DNA of 64,000 nt, taken from positions 5,095,444 through 5,159,443 of the forward strand of contig JABAKD010000022.1 in assembly GCA_012845835.1 (NCBI GenBank), given 5' to 3'. The position numbers and the translations under genes are program-made. This DNA comes from Undaria pinnatifida (taxonomy: Eukaryota; Sar; Phaeophyceae; Laminariales; Alariaceae). Below are positions 33,099 to 46,300 of this stretch, in pieces. The number at the start of each line of letters is the position of its first letter. Within the stretch, counting starts at the first letter, position 1. A model generated the notes under the pieces. The model was not told where the DNA came from, did not search any database, and worked only from the letters and a program-made list of their open reading frames with translations.

Positions 33099-36000
33099 CT
33101 ACTTTTGGCCACCCGGAAGAGCGATAGCGGCAACACGCAGCAATCGCTCAACGACATCTTTTACTTCCCGCTCCTCGTCCAGCCATCGTACGACGCCCTT
33201 CGCGCCTTCAACACCTCCCACCCCGCCGTCGTGCCCCCCCTCTCCTGCAGCGGCACGCGCTAGCGCGTCGCTCTCGCGGCAGTAAGCCTGCAGCGCTCTC
33301 CGCCTCTCGAGCCCCAGCGTCGACTCCCAAGGGCACCCTCCTCCTTGTTCGCGACCCGGATGTGACGGAGGCGGTGCGCGTAACATGGCAGCTATAGCCT
33401 TGGAGCCGCCAGTCCTTCCTCCCTCTTCCCCTAGCTCCCCTTCCTGCTTCTGCACTTGCTTCTGCTCTTGTCCCTTTTTAACTTTTTCATGTTGGCCATG
33501 CCCCTCCTGCTGCCCCCCGCAGGTTTCTGTGCGACTACGGTGGCGTTGATATATTGCGGCGGAGGCGGCGGCGGCGGAAGACGCAGCACCTGTAGCAATA
33601 GCGCTTGCAACGCTTCCATCGCATGTGTGGCCGAAAACGGACATCGCTACGGAACTACTAATTGCGTCGACCTCTCCTCCCCCCCTTCCTCCGTGTCGTC
33701 TAAACAGGAGAAGCAGCAGCCTATCGAACATTTTTCGTCGTGCGAAGTCGGGTTGCCACGCGGGGGCGTTTTTGTCTGCTTCGGGGCCCCTTTCTACCGC
33801 GCTCTCGTCATCGTTGACCTTGCCAGCATCACCACCGCCGCCACCTCCGCCGTCTCGGCCGTCACCGCCGCTGCCACCAATGCCGTGAACCTTGGGGGTC
33901 GGCTGCTGCCCCGACGACGTCCCTGCCTTGCCGGCGAGATGGAGAGCAGAAGGGGAAAACAAGTAGCAGGCCAAGTGGTGCACCGCCACCTTCCGCATCG
34001 ACCGCACGCAACGCAGCCCCGCGGGGGCTGCTGGTGCCCACGCTGCCGTCGCGGCCACTCCGGGTGCTGTTGCTCCCTCCCCGCGCTGCTGCTGCTGCTG
34101 CTGCTCCCCACCAGGACCAAATCGGGGGTGTTCTAGAGCCAACGCGTACGCCTCAAGAATAACGCCCTCCACATCGACGGGGTAGAGATATGCGTCATCA
34201 TCGTCCGCGCAAAACCCGCCCCCCCCATGACTACCCCTACCTCTCCCCGTCACGCTCAGTCTCCCCGCCGCGTCGTAGGTAGAGGAGGAAGGGGAAATGG
34301 GGGGGGGGGAGGTGGCGGGTGGTGGTGGAGGAGGATCCAGCAGAGGAAGGAGTCCGACCGCGCCCAGCTCTTTCCACACGATGCACCTAAAGCGCATGAG
34401 TTGGGGGGGACAAACGGGTAACCCGACGCGAGGCGACGATAAGAAAGACAGCCAACAACAGAAGGGGGGGGGGTTAGAGGGGGAAGGGAGGGGAGAAAGC
34501 GGAAGGGGGGTAGAAGGAGCGGGGGCGGGGGCGAGGGATGGGGTGGGGGCAGTGTCCGATGTAGCAGCGAGACAAGTAGTAGCAGAGCCTGATCATTTAC
34601 TGATCGTTTTGTCAACGGTTCCTAGAGGGAGAGGGTGCATGGTAGGGGCGAGGGTTAGCGTTCAGTTGAGCAGCGAGGCACGGGAGAGTGCAGCTTGATT
34701 CGGCCCACCCTTGTTTTGCCAAGACTTCTTGCACGCTTTCCCGCTCAACGTGCCCCCCCCCCTCCCCTTCCGACGCAAGTCCATGCTTCCCATATCGATA
34801 ACTATTCACCCTTCTAGTATCACCCTCCCCCATGCGCACATGCCTCACACGTCGAAAACCAAAGCCTCTACGATAGCACCGAAACGCGCGGCTGGTAATG
34901 TATACAGTGGTGGCCTCTCTATAGTGCCGATATGTGCCAACCAACAATACTGGTAGTATCTCGGGCACCGGCGCTATTGGGTATAATACCGATACTTGGT
35001 GCTACAGTAGTATAACGGGTTCCAGTTGTGCCAAGCGATTTCACCGACACTATGCCGGAATGGGCATTCAAGCGGCACTACGGAGACAAATATACCTTGC
35101 GGCGGCGGGAAATCCGGTCCTCAAGAACACCCTCAGGACGGCGGCGAAGCTGGGCAAGCCGAAAGAGTCTGCTAAAAAGCTCCCCACCAGGTCCTTCACC
35201 AACTCCAGCAGCGCACGCTCATCGTGAGACTGCGCCCGGGCATCACGAGCCCTGTCACGCGCCGAGCCCTTCCCTCGCGACTGAGTTGTGGTGGTGGTGG
35301 CTGCTGCGGCAGCGGCGTCGGCGATCATTTGGGCCGGGTCCGGAGCGGAGGCGAGAGCTAGCCGAGAGATGACGCGTGCGAGACGGGCCTCGAAGCCTCG
35401 CCCGCATTGCCCGAGGTACCTTGAAAGGGGGGGGGCGTTGAGGTGTGTGTGGGGGTGCACTCATTGTCATGCATGGCTGTAGTCTTAAGAGCATAGACCC
35501 TCGCATTTCTACCATGCTTAAACGGCGCACATTGGGTTTTCACCGGCCAGACAGACACTGCTTGCACCAAGCGCGGAGTGCCGTATGGGGTTCGGCGAAT
35601 CGCATGAAGGGTGAGCTGGGGGACGGAGGGGGAGGGTTCTTGTGGGTGTTTGACAAGAGCAAGGGCTACGATAGGTGGTCATTTTCTGCCTAGATGTACA
35701 TGTCTTATGCAGACCAGGTGCCTTGTCTGTCTGTGTCGCCTGCCTGTCTCCCTCTCCCCCTCCCCTCGTTTTCTCTCCCACCCTCTCTCTGTAACTCCTT
35801 CCCTCTCACCTGTTGAGAAGCCAGTCAAAGTTGCTATCAGAGCCCCTCTCGGACAATACCGACGAGCCGTACAGGCACGCGTTGGCCAGGTAGTACAATT
35901 TCACCTCCGCTGCTATGCCACCGCCACCACCACCACCACCACCGCCAATGCGAACACCATCGGCAGTGTCGGATAGGAGGCGGGGAGTGGGGCTGGAAAC

Positions 36001-37392
36001 GTATGCGCTTCCCTCTCGCTCCAAACGGACCAGTAAGGAAAGACAGGCCGAAACGGCAACAGATGCAGCGCGTGCCCCACCCTGATAACAATTAAAAACA
36101 CGAACAAGACAAGAAAAAATAGGAAATGCGGAACGCCCGCGACTTCAACTTTGATCGCTCATGGCCAAATTTTCACGTTTTTCCTTGCAAAGAGTGAGCG
36201 TTTGTTTTTTCCTTCCTGCAGGTTCGTGCCTCTCCTGTGACAATGGACGGTATCAGAACACCGCGGCGATGGCAATGTACGACACAGAATCAGAGGCAAC
36301 AACAACGACAACAGCACTGCCACTACCATCTCCACAACCATACGTACCACCACTTCCACCACCAACCATCAACCTCCACCACCTCCCCCATAACCACCCC
36401 CAACACGAACACCACAACAACAGCAATAATGCCATTTCCATCACAACCACCAGCAGCACCACCACCACCATCAGCCCCCCCTCCCCCCCACCACACAAAA
36501 CACCATCACCATCTCTACAACTACCACCACTAACCACCAAAAAACATACCAGTATATCCTCAACGTTCACCAAACCGCACCTGACTAGCCAGGGGCAAAA
36601 ACAGCCAGTGCCGGGGAAGGGGAAGAAGAGACGCTGTCCCCGGGAGCGCACACGCCCTTAGGCTCTGCAGGGACGCCCACCGCCCGTCCAGTTGGAAGGA
36701 AGCTTGGGACAATGCCACGGGGTCGCAGATAGCCCCTCGGAACAGCTGGCGACGAGGTGCACGCGCGGTGTTTAGAAGTGGGCTCGGTGAGGTAAAGGTG
36801 GGGGAGGATGGCGTCCAACTTTTTGCCCTTGCCTAGGCGTGCATCCATCCTGTTCTTTTTCCCGAACGTTTACATCGTTTTTAGTGAAAAAGGAGCATGC
36901 AACAAAACTACACCGTTTCCCCCCACCTGTGCTCGTTATTCTCCAAATGAGCTCCCGATTATTTCGCATTTATGCTCGTAAAAACGCCTAGCAAGTACCA
37001 AAATAATTGCTATTATACGGGATATACGATCACCCCTACCGCCCGCCGTTCGTACAGCAATGAAGAAGAGCAGTACTACAGCACCACAGTAGCAGGAAGC
37101 ACGAGAAAGCGTGTTTTTTTCGCCAGAGGTCTGATGTGTACGTGAGTGTTTGCGTGAAGCCCGTCAATCGATCACGTTTGTCAAAGCTTACCTTCCGCAG
37201 AATCGAGGCAACGGCATCTTCACCACCGCGACCACTGCTACCACCACCAACACCGTCACCACTAACAACACCACCACCACCACCATTCCCGCTCCCTTCC
37301 CCGAGATGGCCGTCCACAGGACTATCAGGCAACGCCTCCGCCACCAAACCCACGGCAACGGCTTCGTCCCCCCGATGGCAAAGCGGTAACGC
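33099..37392 (-). CDS. RPAP1: RPAP1 exons 12-16, C-terminus
   Basis: Exon 12 (37192-37392) encodes ALPLCHRGDEAVAVGLVAEA and ends ASILRK. Exon 13 (36581-36745) encodes QASFQLDGRWASLQSLRAC and PLPRHWLFLPLASQ. Exon 14 (35810-36018) encodes AAEVKLYYLANACLYGSSVL. Exon 15 (35096-35419) encodes GFEARLARVISRLALAS and DSFGLPSFAAVLRVFLRTGF. Exon 16 (33099-34386) encodes CIVWKELGAVGLLPLLDP, LEAYALALEHPRFG, KVAVHHLACYLFSP and ends LRVAAIALPGGQK. Several low-complexity inserts swell exon 16. Confidence 0.82.
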
Positions 37393-40300
37393 CTGTCGAA
37401 CGAGCGAGGTACATCGCCAAACAGAAACAGTAAGAGGTGTGCCACACCTAACGATACCGCCGAGTATCGAGAGGCTTTCATAAAAAAACAACGAAACCTC
37501 AGCTGTGACATCGAGAAGTTCGCCGAAATTCGACAAGCTGCTTGCGACAACGCTGCGGGGTTTATGACCCCGTGAAGGATATCGAGTGGAAACGTTTGCA
37601 GGAACAATAGAGCCTAAGAGCAAAGAGCGGCAGAAAATATTCTTGACGGCGGCATGAATAGCAGATAAATGCAATGCAAAGCCGCGCGTGCACACATAAG
37701 CCCGAACCGCGGCAGTTATCCCACTGTGCTAGTAGCGGTGGACGAAGTAATGGCAGAAAACATCCTGCCGATAACTGGATGGCACGTTCGTGACTTGATC
37801 TAGGGCGGGGGTGGACGGGCGTGTGTGTGTGAAGCGGAAGCAACGCGTCGAGCGCTTCATTCTGTTGTGGTGTGAAAAGAAAGCAACGAGTCAAGCGCGC
37901 TTCGAACTGTTGTAGATATTTGTTAGTAGGCGACGTAACGGAAACAAAACAAAAAACGTCACCGTAGAAAATGCGGGGTTCGGGAATGCGACCAAACTAT
38001 GAGTGAGCGGTAGGGACGTGCGATCGGACCCGGAAAGCTACCACCGACGGAAAGGAGAGGAGGCACTCGTAGGTACAGCAGCGATGCCACAGCTGGCTGG
38101 CGGTGCACGAAGCTCATTTGCGAAGTCACCATAACCCCAGCCTTCTGACCGACAGAGCCGGCAACCGACGCGATCGGTCCTCGAGAGCACATTGACCCGT
38201 GCGATCGGGTGCAAAAAACGACGGCGTCACACGCAAAAAACAAAACCCTCAGCGGCTGGTTCTCCACACATGCCTCCCCCCCCCACCCCTAATCACCCAA
38301 GAGGAGAAGGAGGGTAGATAAGCTAGGTATGCACCGTCACTGCCCGAGTCATACACAAACCTGCAGAGCGCAGTCCCTCCTTAGCGCGGCCCACGAAAGT
38401 CCAACGCGGCCACCCCCAGCCTTCGGCTCGTTGACGCCCACCATCCCCTCCCCCTTCCGCCCTCCGACAGCAAAGCACGACGCCAGGCGACAGCCGAGCC
38501 AACGCGAGCACGCGGAAGCCCGCCGCAGGCTGCGGGACGCGCTGGGTCCGACCAACACTCCATTATCACCTTCACCGTTATCATCACTACCACCACCATC
38601 CTCATGACCATCATCATGACCATCATCATGACCATCATCATCACCACTATGACCATCATCGTTATCGTCATCGGGCGTGGCGGCAGGCGCAGCAAGGAAG
38701 GCTGCGAGGGCGTCGGTCGCTGCCTCCGGCGCGACTGTCAGAGCTGCCGCCACTTCTCCTGGCCTCACCTTTTCACATGCCAACCCCAAACGGAAAACCC
38801 CGGAGAGCCAGTCCAGCCCGGCCAGTGCGGCCGCCGCCGCTGTCGCCGCGTTACCGTTACCACCACCACCACCACCACTACCACCGCCGACACCATCACC
38901 ACTAAGACCCTCACCACCGCTACCACCACGACCACCGCCACCACCACCATCACCATCACCATCACCGCCACTGTTGCCGCTACCACTACCACCAACAGCC
39001 ACCTTACCACCCTGGTTTTCGGCAGCTGCAACAGCCGCCGGTAGCGAGGGGGAGGAGAGGAGGGAGGAGAACAGGACGGTGGCGTCCTCGGCCGTTGAGT
39101 CTAGGTGGCGGTCCGTGCGTCGGGCGGGGGTGCGCGACATGGCGCCATAGCGCTCCGTCCAACAGGCCACGAAATGAATCGCGGCGGACTGCGTTTTTTC
39201 GTCGAGCGGGGGGGGCGGGTGGGCGTGAGAAGGGTAGAGAGGGAGAGGGGGACGGAGAGAGAGAGCGAGAGCAAGAGGGAGGAAGAGAGTGAGAGCAAGA
39301 GAGAGTGAGAGCAAGAAAAAGATAAACCTAGATAAATAGGCAGAGAGGGATGAGGGCGATGTAACCCCGACGTCAATTTAGCAGCACCGTACAAAGGACG
39401 CCTGTTATCCTCCGGATTCTACCACTGTAGGCCACCACGCCCCGCCTTACGAAGCCAACCACGCATGTTTTTATCCTGAGGTTTACTTCTACTCCATAGC
39501 TGGTGCAGTCTGCCTTGTGACCACGAACTATAGCGTGGTGATGGGTTAATGTGAAAACACCAATAACACGATATCATGCATCCAACAGACACACATATAC
39601 ACACGCCCTACCTCCAGTGCTCTTTCCGCGGTCGCCCCTTCCCAAATCGCCCCTTGACTAGTCCGCCCTCCACCACGCTCAGCCGCGCAAGCGTTCCCAC
39701 CGCCCAAAAGCCACAGGACGGTAGCCTCAACAGCAGCGTCCACCGTGTCACCGACTTCGGCCCACGCTGTGGGGAAAACAGCGACCCCTCCAACGGACAC
39801 CGCCGCGTCATTATCCCCGCCGACGTTCTTGTTTTTCTTGCCGCCCGCCCCCCCCTTGCTCTCGCCCTCCTTGGCTCCCGCGGTGTCTGTGGTTCTGTCG
39901 CCGCCGCCGCTGGTGTTGACAGCTTTAGTCCCGGGGGGAAGGACGCACGCGCACGCGAGCTGGTGCAGGGCGCGGTAGAGCGCGAGCCTCTGTGGGATCG
40001 ATTCCGTCCCTGCTAGCGCTGCTGCTGCTGGTGCTGCGGCAGCGGTGGTAATGGCGACAGTAACAGCGGCAGCGGGGGCGGAAACAGGAGCCCCTCCCCC
40101 GCTCGAAACGCCACTATCATCACTACCCGCATCAACACCACCACCACCACCAACACCAACACCGCCACCACTGCTACTGCGAGCTGGGGGAACGGGGGCG
40201 TTGACACCCGGCCACCAACCGTGGTTCACGGAGAGCGGAACAACAGTGTCGGACGAGGCTACGTCGACGCCGTAAGAGAGGCAAGCACGCCAGACCCCCA

Positions 40301-43300
40301 AAGACTCGCGCTGCGCCCACCCGAGAGCTTGGGGCGGTGGCGGGCGGTGGCGGCCAGAGCCTTGTCCCCCTCCCAGCGCCAGCAATCTGTCAACGTTTTC
40401 CGTTTGTTTTGGGGTTTAATGTTAGTCTTGGTTTTAGTTTTTCAGGGAGGCGGTTGTTTCAGCTTTCAGTTTAGTGTTGTTTTGTATGCCATCGTGGGGA
40501 AAAGGGGTATAGATAGGGTGAGGGGTCACAAATATGCTCGAACGTATGCGCAAGGTGTGCAGAACACAGTGGTTTGCATATTCTAGGACCGGGTTACAGA
40601 GCGAAAGAACGGGGGTAGGCGCGGTCCGGAATAGGAGGTGTAGGGGTGGCTTGGAGTGACAGGGGGAAGGGGGGGGGCAGGGATGAGGCATCATAGGGTT
40701 CGGGTTTGCATGGGTTTACGAGGCATCAGAGACGTCAGCCAAAAAAGCAAAAACATCTCACCCCTTGGTGGCCGCAAGAAGAGGGGTCTTCGAAAGCGCC
40801 AAGGCCACATCGCGACCGCTCTGCACCAAGACCCTCGTCAGTCTCACCGCCAGCAGCGATAGAAAACCCGGGGACGCATCCACCACTCCCCCTTCGTCTT
40901 CCCCTCCCCGGACCAAATTCCCCAATTTGGCCAACGCCACCCCCGCATCCTCACTGGAACCCCCGGGAGGCGGGGTTTCTGACAGGTCGAACGGTAGGGA
41001 GCCGTCGGCTCTGGGTTCCAGGAAACCCTGTACGCGTGTATTGTATGCGCGCGAAAATAGGAATAGCCAGCGTAGGGAGTTCGTATGCGTGCGAAAACAG
41101 GAAGTAGATTCAGTGGGGAGTAAAACACACGCGCGGAAAACAGGGAGCCAGCGTGGGGAGTTTGTATTCGCGCGAAAATAGGAGGTAGGGTCAGCACGGG
41201 GATTTTTTCAGAGATGTTATGGCCGGAGGGGCGAGGCGGAGGCAGCGGCGGAGAGGGCCTTGTGCAACTTCATTGGCCGCGGGTTTTGGGGCAGGAGGCC
41301 GAGGGGATGCGGGAGAGAGGGGGGAGTGAGCAACTGGGTTGGCTTGACCAAAACAGGTGGAACTCTGCTGTACAACACACACCATAGGCACCACATACAC
41401 GAGAGACTGGTTTGACCAAAGGCGATGTGGGGATGCTACGAGTGCGCAGGCACTCCCTCCCGGATGGAAGGCCTACATACCAAATACCCCCCCCGCCCCC
41501 GCGCTGAAACTGCGATATCGTGTAGGGGACCTAGACCTACCAGAAAGAAGAAAGAGATATACCAGTAGTCGGGAGGAGGAGGACATGGATGCACATGTGT
41601 GCTCGTGTGGCACGACAATGGAGAGTAGGACGCACATAGTACGAGAATGTTAAATATACAAGGAGGAGCGGGATGTGTTGGAGATGACAAAATTAGACGA
41701 ATGTGACACGGAAGAGTTTGTTAGACTAGGGAGTAACGAGAAAACGATCGTTATCCTAGGAGATAGATGGTGGCCGCAGATGGCGAAACAGGATTGGGTC
41801 AGGACAAGCGAGCAGTTTCTATGTAATATATAAAAAAAGCGTAATGAGAGCCCAAATGTTGGAAGTGTCTCTTTTAGGAGTAGGAACGGCGCCCCGTCTC
41901 GAAATGGATGCGTGGTCAATGGTCAAATGACTAAGGCAAGCAACAAATGAGTACGCTCCCCCCCCCCCCCCTTTCCTTCCCTCAACCAAGTCACCGCACC
42001 TCCCGCACGGCGTCGAGCAGGCCGGGCTCGCTCGCCACCCTCGCCGCAACCCAGGGTTCCCCTCCCGCACCCGCGCACAGCACTCGCAGACAGGATAGCG
42101 CCGCCCTCGCATGCAGCCCCCCTCCCCAACCGCCACCGCTACCACCTCCGCCACCCCCGCCGCCGCCACCACTGCCATAGGCACCTTTACAATAGGTCTC
42201 CATCACCATCGTTAGCTTCGGGAGCAAAGCCATCTACAGCGGTACAACAAATGTAAATGAAGGTGGGGGCAGGGGTGGGGGTGAGAGGGGCGGTGCTGTG
42301 GGGTGTCAGAGGGACAGGAATGGAGGGTAGGGGTCAGAGGAAAAAAAGGGGGGGGGGGGGCGGGGGGAAGATGGAGAGGAGGGGAGTGGGGAGGCGATCA
42401 CAATAAACGGAGGGGAGATGGGGGGTCAGAGGAAAAGGAGGGAATTGGGGGGGGGGGGGGGGGGGCAGAGGAAAATAAGGGGGTTGGGGGCAGGGGCGTG
42501 ACATGACGCAGTTGGAAGAGGGAGGTGGGGGTGAGAAGGTTGAGACGGGTTGCCTTGACGCGACGCAGCGCGCGGTTGGTCTTGCTGGGTACCCACGATA
42601 CTCAGCGCAGCATAACGCACGCCTCTTTCATAGAAACCTTTAAAGCCGGCGCAAACAACAGGTTCTCGTTACCACGCAGTGAAAACGGTCAACCAAACGA
42701 AAGAAAACTCCGGCCGCCTTTCAGCAGCCATCCACTATTCTGTAGGTTTGTACACATACTCAGCATAATCACAACACAAATCTGCTACATAGCGTACCCT
42801 CCCGCCCCCTCCACCCCCCACCATTACGCAAACTACAGAAAAAAAAAATCAATGCACCGAAACATTGTCCGAAAAAAAAGAACCCACCGGCACAGCCACC
42901 ACCGACAACCATTTCGATCGCTAAAAACGCCACCCACCTCTAGAAAACCCCGGAATGGGTCCTCGTAGCACACTCGAGCAAGCTCCCGGGCGTTCTTCGC
43001 TCCGACCCCCCCAGCACCGTCGGCATCATCCCCATCACCGGTTTCCCCGTGTGCGGCATCACTGACCGGGGGCAGGGAAGCTTCTTCATCTGGGGTGCAG
43101 AGGAGACGCGGCTTGCACGGAAACGCCTATAAGTTTGCGTTGTTTTTTGAGTGGTAGATCGGAGGAACGGGGGGCGGGGGCGAGGGGGTAGAGGGGGGGG
43201 GGGGGTTGTTGTGTGCGAAGATCGGAGGAAGATGTTTTTGAGAGTCGACGCGGAATTTTACGATATTATTGAACGGCTGCGGCGGTATGATACATGCATC

Positions 43301-46300
43301 ACCCCCTCATACGCTATACGCCAGGGTTTTCGGTGCATGAAAGAGAAAAAAAAAACACGGCACACCTGGTGGTCTATCCACGACAGGCCTTGCAGCACGT
43401 GCTCCTCCTCCTCGCGCTGCGGTGCTAGTGGGGCCAAAAACGCCTCCAGCGCGTTCAATGCCGCCAACGCCACCGACGGGTTTCCATCATCAAGACACAA
43501 CCTACGGAAATAAGAGGCGGGGGAAGGTCGTGGTGGCGGCGGCGGTGGACGGACAGGCACAGAGAGGAGGGTCATTACATGAGGAGCAAGGGAGGGGAGG
43601 GGAGGTGATGCTATAGTAGTGGGAGGGGATACATGTGGGTCCAAAAAGGGGAGGGGGCAACAGGAGGGTCAAAACAAGAACAGGCGCGCGCGCACGGGGG
43701 GAGGGGATGCTACGGTATAGGGAAGGGGTAGTTCCGGGTTAAAAAAGGGGAAGGGGGGGACTCGAGATGCCGCGAAGCCGCGATGCACTTCGGAGTAGCT
43801 CTAGCAGCACGCGAGGGTGTGTGAAGGGCGTACATACAGGCGAGGGAGGCGGATTGCTAAACGGGAATACTGAACGGGAATAACTGACGGTAACACTCAA
43901 CGGTATTACCCAACGGAAATACTCAACGTGAATATCCAACGGTAATATGAAACAGTATACCTAGCGAGGATACCCAATGGTACTACCCAACGAGCGGTAA
44001 GTCTTCAGGGTAAAAATACCCAATGGCAATACCCAACGGAAATACCATGGTAGAGTAAACCATGCGCGCTATCGTTACCGCTACCGCGACGTACCTAATC
44101 GCGACCGGGAGCATCTCCGGGAGGCGGGGATGCGGCGGGGTCTTTCCCCGGGCTATGCAAGCCGCGCGCCCTCTGACAACTCCGGCCAATGCGCGCAGCG
44201 CCAGCTGCCTCTGCCCTGCCACGGTGCTCCTGGTCGGGCGCGAGCAGAACAAGCCAAGACGGAAGGAAACGAAAGAGGAAATGAGGAGGGCAGGCGGGGG
44301 CGGAGGGAGGGAGGGAAGGGAGGAGAGCAGGGATACGTGAAATGCGACACGGAGAAAAAAAAGCACCATGAAAGCCACGCCCGCCGCACGTACAAATCCT
44401 CCCCGCAGCACCCACAGTCAGCCGTCGGCGAGGCAGCCGCAGCAGCAGCAGCAGCAACAACAGCAGCAGCGGCAGCAGCAAGAGCAGAAACCAAGCGCAC
44501 GACCACGCTCACGCGCAATCTGGTCCGGAAGACACAACACTTCGACACCATTGCAAACACCGTAACCGCCACCGAGCAATGTTGACGTCACGATCGACGC
44601 TGCACTGCCCAGAGCACCTCTCTCCGCCCCCTGTCCCTCCCTACTCCCCTTCCATCGCGACAAGCCAAACGTTCACCCAAACAGGGAAAACACTGCACCA
44701 GATATCGTACAGCCCCTCCCCCCCCCCTTCATCAATCCACCCACCTCGCCAACCTCACGAGCTCAGACGGAGTGTACCCAGCCCTCTCCGGGTCATCGCC
44801 GTGGTGGTGCAACGCCCCGCCGCCTTTTACAGCCGCGGACGCCGCCACCACGACGACACCATTGAGGTCAACGCGAGCTTCCGCACGAACTGCTGCGTCA
44901 CCACCTCCGCCTTCCCTAATCCCAGCAACACCACCACCACCACCGCTGCTACCGTCGTCTTCCAGCACCGCGGCAGCCGCGGCAGCGGCAGCGTCGCTGC
45001 CGAGAGTCCACGAAGACTTGGCCCTTTCCCCCGGCGGTAGGGTTAGTAGCGCCGCTGACAGCGCCTCTTCGGAGTCGACGCCGCCTGCCGCCGTCGCCGC
45101 GCGCTGCGCGCCGGTGGGCGCCCCGGTTTGGCCACCACCAAACATCGCCCCAGCATCATCATCGCCATCAGCAGCAGCAGCACCGTCAATACCACCACCG
45201 TCAACACCACCACCGCCGACGACGTTTTTTCCGGCACCATTACCGATATACGGCGGGTCGAGACCGACCTTCCTGTCGTTTCCCTCGGTTACAGTCACCG
45301 CCGCCGCCGCGGCATCAGCTGCCACCGTCGGCTTCAAGGCGGAGGCAGATTCGCCACCTCTTCTTTTGCTGACTGCCGCCTCTTTGGCCCGTCCCCGCCG
45401 TTTGAGCATCTCCAGCGATGCGGGGGTGAGAATCGAGCGTATCTCCATCTGTGCCTCGGCGATCTCATCGGGGGACATGGCGGACACCCTTGACATGTTT
45501 TCTTCTTCGATGTCGGCAGGGATAGCATTAGTAGCCCGGACGTAAGTGCCACCGCCGACGCCGCTTTTGGCCATACTGGTCTTGCCGACACCGTTGGTGC
45601 TTCCTCCTTTAGCGCCACCTGGGGAGGCTTGTCTGAACGGGCGTGCGGCGCGATTGTGTCGCACGATTATTAGAAGTGAGTCGTCAGGAAAACAATGCAG
45701 AGATAATGTACATTGAAGCGTGACGGTGATCACGATTATGATTGCAGTCGGCAAGCAGTCAGTAGGACAGTAGGCCAAGGAGGAAAGTAGTACACAGTCA
45801 TTCGCTCGGTAGGTCCATAGGTCAGCAAGTCAATAGGCCGCGGCACGGTACGATTACTGGGCCGTCGGTCACCTCTCGGACTAACTTGAGCACACCAACG
45901 TTTCCGGTTTATCAATCCTTCCCCATCAGAGATCAACGCATGCTGGTGATTTTCAACTACAAAAATAAACGCGGAGCAGCATCCCGAGGGCACCGCTAGC
46001 ATCACTGACACAAGTAAATCCCTTTGGAACTGCACGCACGGTCTTGGGGGACAAACGACTCGGAATTTAATGCAGTAGTTAACGCCTTTACAGCTGGAAA
46101 CCCGTTTTGGAGACAAAATTACATGGAATTAGTATAGGGAGGGGTTTTAGGGCTATCAAGGGGTTAAACCAGTACAACAGCAGTGCTTGCAGAAAGTATA
46201 ATTCTAGAGAAGCACCTCACGAACAGCGGCCTGTCCGACCCGCACGCCGTGCAGAGGGGACACGCAGCAGTCCCGCGCCGGTCCCGGCAAAATTTTGGCT

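Noticed and set aside
33456-34136. 226-codon plus-strand ORF
   Set aside because: Antisense shadow of RPAP1 exon 16, whose minus frame has family similarity.
44772-45545. 257-codon Ala/Pro-rich plus-strand ORF
   Set aside because: Antisense to RPAP1 exon 4; composition mirrors the Gly/Ala codons of the real gene.
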